Positions 61,206-64,000 of a DNA stretch of 64,000 nt are shown here, one piece after another. Origin of the DNA: Clostridioides difficile_A. Its GTDB lineage: Bacteria; Bacillota; Clostridia; Peptostreptococcales; Peptostreptococcaceae. The first letter of the stretch is position 1. Each line of letters starts with the position of its first letter. The DNA lies in NCBI GenBank assembly GCA_945909635.1, contig OX246690.1, forward strand, positions 2,852,001-2,916,000. Reading direction: 5' to 3'. A program made the translations under genes and the position numbers. Under the pieces are notes generated by a model. The model saw only the letters and a list, made by a program, of their open reading frames with translations, was not told the origin of the DNA and searched no databases.

Positions 61206-61907
61206 TTAGTCATCTCTTCTTTGAGCTATTAGTAACAATCTAAGTAATTGAAGTATTGAAACCAATGCTGCTGCAACATATGTTAAAGCAGCTGCTGAAA
61301 GTACTTTTCTACTTTGTCTTGACTCACTTTCATCTATAATCCCTAAATTTCCAAGTTGAACAATTGCTCTACTTGAAGCATTAAATTCTACAGGTAATGT
61401 TATTATCTGAAATAATACTGAAGCTGAAAACAATAGTATCCCAATTTTTAAAAACGGACCAGCCATAATAAATCCTATAAATATTAGAAACCAAGATATA
61501 CTTGATGCAAAATTTACTACTGGCACTAAGCTACTTCTTATTTGAAGAGGAGCATAACCTTTAGCATGCTGCATTGCATGACCACACTCATGTGCAGCTA
61601 CTGCAACAGAAGTTATAGAAGAACCATAATATACATCTTCTGATAACCTTACTACCTTTCTTCTTGGGTCATAGTGGTCACTTAAATGACCTCTAACCAT
61701 TTCTATACTTACATCATATAGACCATTTGAATCAAGTACTCTTCTTGCTGTTTGTTCTCCAGTATATCCTCGACGTGTTTTTACTCTCAAATACTTATTT
61801 GTTGTTGAACTCACTTTAAATTGCGCATATGCAGTGAATAGTATAGCTGGAATTAATATAATCATCGTAGGGTCAAATCCCCAAAACCCGCCATATACAG
61901 GGTACAT
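61206..61907 (-). CDS. Membrane zinc metallopeptidase, YugP family
   Basis: 233 residues from ATG at 61907, spaced well from AGGAG. N-terminal helix (GFDPTMIILIPAILFTAYAQ), zinc motif AVAAHECGHAMQHA (about 113-126) of the HExGH kind, PVEFNASSRA containing a third ligand, and several C-terminal membrane helices. The family is assigned as neutral zinc peptidases; substrates are unknown to me. It lies between DUF116 and rsmB in the conserved clostridial order def-fmt-DUF116-yugP-rsmB. Confidence 0.9.
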   Translation of the reverse strand: MYPVYGGFWGFDPTMIILIPAILFTAYAQFKVSSTTNKYLRVKTRRGYTGEQTARRVLDSNGLYDVSIEMVRGHLSDHYDPRRKVVRLSEDVYYGSSITSVAVAAHECGHAMQHAKGYAPLQIRSSLVPVVNFASSISWFLIFIGFIMAGPFLKIGILLFSASVLFQIITLPVEFNASSRAIVQLGNLGIIDESESRQSRKVLSAAALTYVAAALVSILQLLRLLLIAQRRDD

Positions 61908-61988
61908 AAATAACACTCTCCTAAAATATATTTTTACACATCCTCTTAATATTCATATAGCTTAAAAACAGTTTAATTACAAGTTAGT

Positions 61989-62723
61989 TTATTTTCCTGT
62001 TAAAAAATCTATAGCTTTTTCAATATCTATCATATCTACATTAGTATTTACACAAGGTCCATTAGGTCTTTTGTTAAATACACCTAAAACAGGAATTTTT
62101 TTTATATCTTGTATTCCAGATGTTAAATCTCTTTCACATGCAACAGCTATAACAGCTTTAGGTTTATTGTCTATTATAATCTTTCTAGCTAAAGTTCCAC
62201 CTGTAGCTACAAAAATTTTTACTTTACTTTTCTTCTTTAACTTAGTTAATTCTCCTATGTTGCATCTTCCACATTCTTTACAATTATCTATATCATTAGT
62301 AACTTTTAATTTACAACTATTCTCTTGAATACAATGAGGTATTAAAATTATTATATCCTCTGGATTAAAATTATATTTATTACTGTATATATATTCATTA
62401 TTTAACTTTATATATATCCTTCTAATCTCACTTTTTGACATACCAAATGATGATGCAATGAAAGATACAATAGGAAATAAGCAACTGGCAATCTTAAAGT
62501 TTATTTTCATTATATTTGAGTTAACATTCTTACCTTTAATTACTCTATAAGTAATTATTGTTGAACATAGTATTATAAGTATTAGTGATATTATTATAAT
62601 ATTTATTGCTAAAGAAAATATTTGAGTTAAACTCATTATAAAAAAGTTTACAACTCCTATTAAAATCCCTAATATTAAAATTAAAATCCCAACACTTGTT
62701 AAATACTTCCTTATATCTGTCAT
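61989..62723 (-). CDS. DUF116 membrane protein with cysteine cluster
   Basis: About 244 residues. Two N-terminal membrane helices (about 10-30 and 35-60) precede a cytoplasmic domain with IPHCIQENSCKLKV, CKECGRCNIGEL (CxxCxxC) and ATGGTLARKII, then VAVACERDLTSGI. The Cys spacing suggests a metal or Fe-S site. The ATG at 62723 has AGGTG upstream and lies 10 bases after fmt; a GTG at 62732 touches the fmt stop. The DUF116 role is unknown, but its link with fmt is frequent in clostridia. Confidence 0.88.
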   Translation of the reverse strand: MTDIRKYLTSVGILILILGILIGVVNFFIMSLTQIFSLAINIIIISLILIILCSTIITYRVIKGKNVNSNIMKINFKIASCLFPIVSFIASSFGMSKSEIRRIYIKLNNEYIYSNKYNFNPEDIIILIPHCIQENSCKLKVTNDIDNCKECGRCNIGELTKLKKKSKVKIFVATGGTLARKIIIDNKPKAVIAVACERDLTSGIQDIKKIPVLGVFNKRPNGPCVNTNVDMIDIEKAIDFLTGK

Positions 62724-62732
62724 AGTTTTCAC

Positions 62733-63662
62733 CTAACCCAATACTAAACCAGTTTCTATAGTATTCCCTTTTATATATTCACCAACCAACATTCTCTTTT
62801 TATTTGGCATCTGAATTTCTTCAATTAAAAGTACCTTATCTTTAGTACTAACTTTTATACCATCTTTATTTACATCAATTATTGTACCTGCATTTTTTGT
62901 ACTTTTTTCATCTAATACTTTAGTTTTCCAAATTTTCATTGTAACACCATTATAAGTAGTATAAGCACTTGGCCATGGATTTACACCTCTAATTAAATTG
63001 TGTATTTCCATAGCATTTTTTGAAAAATCTATATTTCCTAATGATTTATTCATTATTGGGGCATAAGAAAATTCTTCATGGTTTTGCACCTCTCTTGGTG
63101 CAGTGCCTTCTTCAATTAACTTTAATGTTTCCTTTAAAGTTTCTGCACCTATATTCATCATTTTATCATGAAGTTCTCCTGCTGTTATATTTTCATCAAG
63201 ATTTACTTCTGTTTTTAATATCATGTCTCCAGTATCTAAACCTTCATCCATGTACATAGTTGTAACACCAGTCTTTTCCTCACCGTTTATTATTACCCAA
63301 TTTATAGGTGCAGCACCTCTATATTTTGGAAGTAAAGACACATGAACATTTATACATCCAAGTTTAGGAATTTCTAGTATCTCTTTTGGAAGTATCTGTC
63401 CAAAAGCTACAACTACTACTACATCTGGATTTAAAGATTTCATTGTATCTATAAATTCTTCATCTCTAGCTTTGATTGGTTGATATACAGGTATATTATT
63501 TTCAATTGCAAGCTCTTTTACTGGACTCATTCCCAGTTTTTTACCTCTTCCTTTTGGTTTGTCTGGCTGAGTTACAACACCTAATATATCATACTTTTCA
63601 TCTATTATTTTTTGTAAACAAGGAACAGCTATATCAGGTGTCCCCATAAATACTATTTTCAT
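62733..63662 (-). CDS. fmt: Methionyl-tRNA formyltransferase
   Basis: 309 residues. Puts the formyl group on initiator Met-tRNA using 10-formyl-THF. MKIVFMGTPDIAVPCL, the catalytic INVHVSLLPKYRGAAPINW (Asn/His), and MDEGLDTGDMI (Asp) form the catalytic domain; the C-terminal OB-like domain follows. AGGAG precedes the ATG. It is 14 bases downstream of def, the standard pair. Confidence 0.97.
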   Translation of the reverse strand: MKIVFMGTPDIAVPCLQKIIDEKYDILGVVTQPDKPKGRGKKLGMSPVKELAIENNIPVYQPIKARDEEFIDTMKSLNPDVVVVVAFGQILPKEILEIPKLGCINVHVSLLPKYRGAAPINWVIINGEEKTGVTTMYMDEGLDTGDMILKTEVNLDENITAGELHDKMMNIGAETLKETLKLIEEGTAPREVQNHEEFSYAPIMNKSLGNIDFSKNAMEIHNLIRGVNPWPSAYTTYNGVTMKIWKTKVLDEKSTKNAGTIIDVNKDGIKVSTKDKVLLIEEIQMPNKKRMLVGEYIKGNTIETGLVLG

Positions 63663-63676
63663 TAAATCAACTCCTA

Positions 63677-64000
63677 CTACTTTTCTATTCTGTCAACAAA
63701 TAAAATTCCATCTAAATGGTCTATCTCATGACAAAATGCTCTAGCTAAAAGTTCTTCCCCTTCTAACTCTATAGTTTCACCATTTCTATTTAAAGCTCTA
63801 ACTTTTACATAATTTGGTCTTCGAACATCTCCAGCTTCTCCAACAACACTTAAACATCCTTCCTCATCTATTTGCTCTCCAGATGTTTCTATTATTTCAG
63901 GATTTATAAGTTCTATAAGTTCTTCTCCAATATCTATTACTACTACTCTTTTTAAAATTCCAACTTGAGGTGCAGCTAATCCAACACCATCAGCATCATA
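63677..64000 (-). CDS. def: Peptide deformylase, C-terminal part (cut by the window edge)
   Basis: The last 107 codons are present; the N-terminus lies beyond the right edge. The three deformylase motifs are seen on the minus strand: GVGLAAPQVG (motif 1), EEGCLSV with the metal Cys (motif 2) and HEIDHLDG with the two metal His and the catalytic Glu (motif 3). It removes the N-formyl group from new proteins, working with fmt downstream. The stop is TAG at 63679-63677. Confidence 0.97.
   Translation of the reverse strand, partial: YDADGVGLAAPQVGILKRVVVIDIGEELIELINPEIIETSGEQIDEEGCLSVVGEAGDVRRPNYVKVRALNRNGETIELEGEELLARAFCHEIDHLDGILFVDRIEK

Overview
The window is AT-rich (A/T homopolymers everywhere, AT-ending codons), with strong AGGAGG ribosome binding sites and frequent hairpin-plus-T-run terminators: a low-GC Gram-positive chromosome. 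Several features point to Clostridioides difficile or a very close relative. These are a cellulose synthase cluster in the order Z-A-B-H-I, a wall-anchored 5'-nucleotidase ending in SPKTG (the C. difficile sortase B type of signal), and a PrkC kinase with two PASTA repeats and a Ser/Gly/Asn tail. The species is inferred from these features, not from a database match. Most genes lie on the minus strand. I saw no tRNA, rRNA, CRISPR array, prophage or complete insertion sequence.

Layout, left to right. 1-4.3 kb: housekeeping genes (3'-truncated leuS behind a leucine T-box, rsfS, yqeK, nadD; recX divergent). 4.3-6.5 kb: a 27-residue membrane peptide and a GH13_8 branching enzyme. 6.5-9.7 kb: an ABM-fold protein, an AraC-type regulator, and a class V aminotransferase/ECF S-component pair behind a 13-bp palindrome. 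9.8-15 kb: a response regulator, histidine kinase, ABC ATPase and FtsX-type permease, probably one operon. 15.2-22.5 kb: wall-anchored 5'-nucleotidase, a DUF4846 lipoprotein, RNase Z, a CoA-disulfide-reductase-like flavoprotein and a divergent TcyP-type cystine symporter.

22.5-39.5 kb is the most distinctive part and is devoted to glycans. The ccsZABHI operon encodes a PilZ-bearing cellulose synthase, a GH5 endoglucanase, a short accessory protein and an AlgI/AlgJ-like O-acetylation pair. Next come a CUT1 sugar ABC importer without its own ATPase and an intracellular GH123-type hexosaminidase. Last is a PTS operon of the ascorbate/SgaT class, whose PRD regulator carries the only local IIA-like domain and which ends with a SIS-domain protein.

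39.6-46 kb is a conserved housekeeping block (coiled-coil protein, coaD, rsmD, recG, fakA, asp23-like; rpmB divergent). 46-51.3 kb is small accessory material: a two-TM peptide, a truncated Rpn/PD-(D/E)XK remnant, a TipAS-type MerR activator with the classic 19-bp promoter spacer, and a second two-component system preceded by a tandem 11-bp repeat. 51.3-64 kb returns to housekeeping: a nitroreductase, a HAD phosphatase, and the def-fmt-DUF116-yugP-rsmB-rlmN-stp-prkC-(SDR)-rsgA-rpe-thiN run, cut at the right edge inside def.

No wholly novel system is obvious. The best candidates for follow-up are the Gram-positive acetylated-cellulose operon with its apparently non-canonical ccsZ start, the intracellular GH123 plus ATPase-less importer locus, the palindrome-controlled aminotransferase/ECF pair, and the repeat-tailed PrkC.
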